A stretch of DNA of 5,398 nt, taken from the NCBI GenBank assembly GCA_048394785.1, contig DBFJGL010000051.1:1-5398 (forward strand). The letters are read 5' to 3'. The DNA comes from DBFJGL01 sp048394785. Lineage in GTDB: Bacteria > Bacillota > Clostridia > Christensenellales > CAG-917. Positions 5,397 to 5,398 of this stretch are shown here, in pieces. How positions within the stretch are numbered: the stretch's first letter is position 1; each line of letters begins with the position of its first letter. Below the pieces are notes generated by a model. That model had not been told where the DNA came from and did not search any database. It saw nothing but the letters and a program-made list of their open reading frames with translations. The position numbers were made by a program, and so were the translations under genes.

Positions 5397-5398
5397 AT

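Overview
The window looks like a chromosomal segment from an anaerobic, low-to-mid GC member of the Bacillota, most likely a Clostridia-type gut lineage. The basis is the strong AAAGGAG-type ribosome binding sites, sigma-A-like promoters, TetR and LysR proteins of clostridial style, and short tight operons. No rRNA, tRNA, mobile element, CRISPR array or phage gene was seen. The genus cannot be named from sequence reading alone.

Left half (1-3255). A LysR-type regulator runs leftward off the window edge (824 down to 1; only its C-terminal tail is missing). It diverges from a tight three-gene rightward operon: a LacA/Maa-type hexapeptide acetyltransferase (956-1519), a flavodoxin-fold protein carrying the exact C-X2-C-X2-C-X5-C spacing of iron-sulfur flavoproteins (1532-2071), and a YqhD/butanol-dehydrogenase-type NADPH-dependent alcohol dehydrogenase with all four metal ligands (2086-3255). 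Intergenic gaps are 12 and 14 bases, each with its own strong RBS. The 131-base control region holds one good promoter in each direction. It also holds a perfect 10+10 bp inverted repeat (846-855 / 890-899): one arm covers the lysR -10 and the other lies just upstream of the operon -35. This is the expected layout of an autoregulating LysR activator. The operon is plausibly an inducible reductive response to reactive aldehydes, quinones or other electrophiles; that role is inference.

Right half (3256-5085), all leftward. Reading in the direction of transcription there is a 118-aa protein with two membrane segments (5085-4729), a 150-base gap with several hairpins and a repeated 11-mer, a TetR-family regulator (4578-4003), and a six-segment membrane protein of unknown function whose start overlaps the tetR stop as TGATG (4003-3290). 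The TetR and membrane protein form a translationally coupled pair. They end 34 bases from the alcohol dehydrogenase in convergent orientation.

Right edge (5086-5398). This is a gene-free stretch holding candidate leftward promoters for the 118-aa gene and, rightward, an AT-rich inverted repeat, a 21-codon ORF with a good RBS, a candidate promoter, a hairpin followed by five Ts, and a final AAAGGGG that looks like the RBS of a gene starting just beyond the window. Overall the region is fairly ordinary. The points most worth a second look are the divergent operator, the cysteine motif, the hairpin cluster upstream of tetR and the possible attenuated leader at the right edge.
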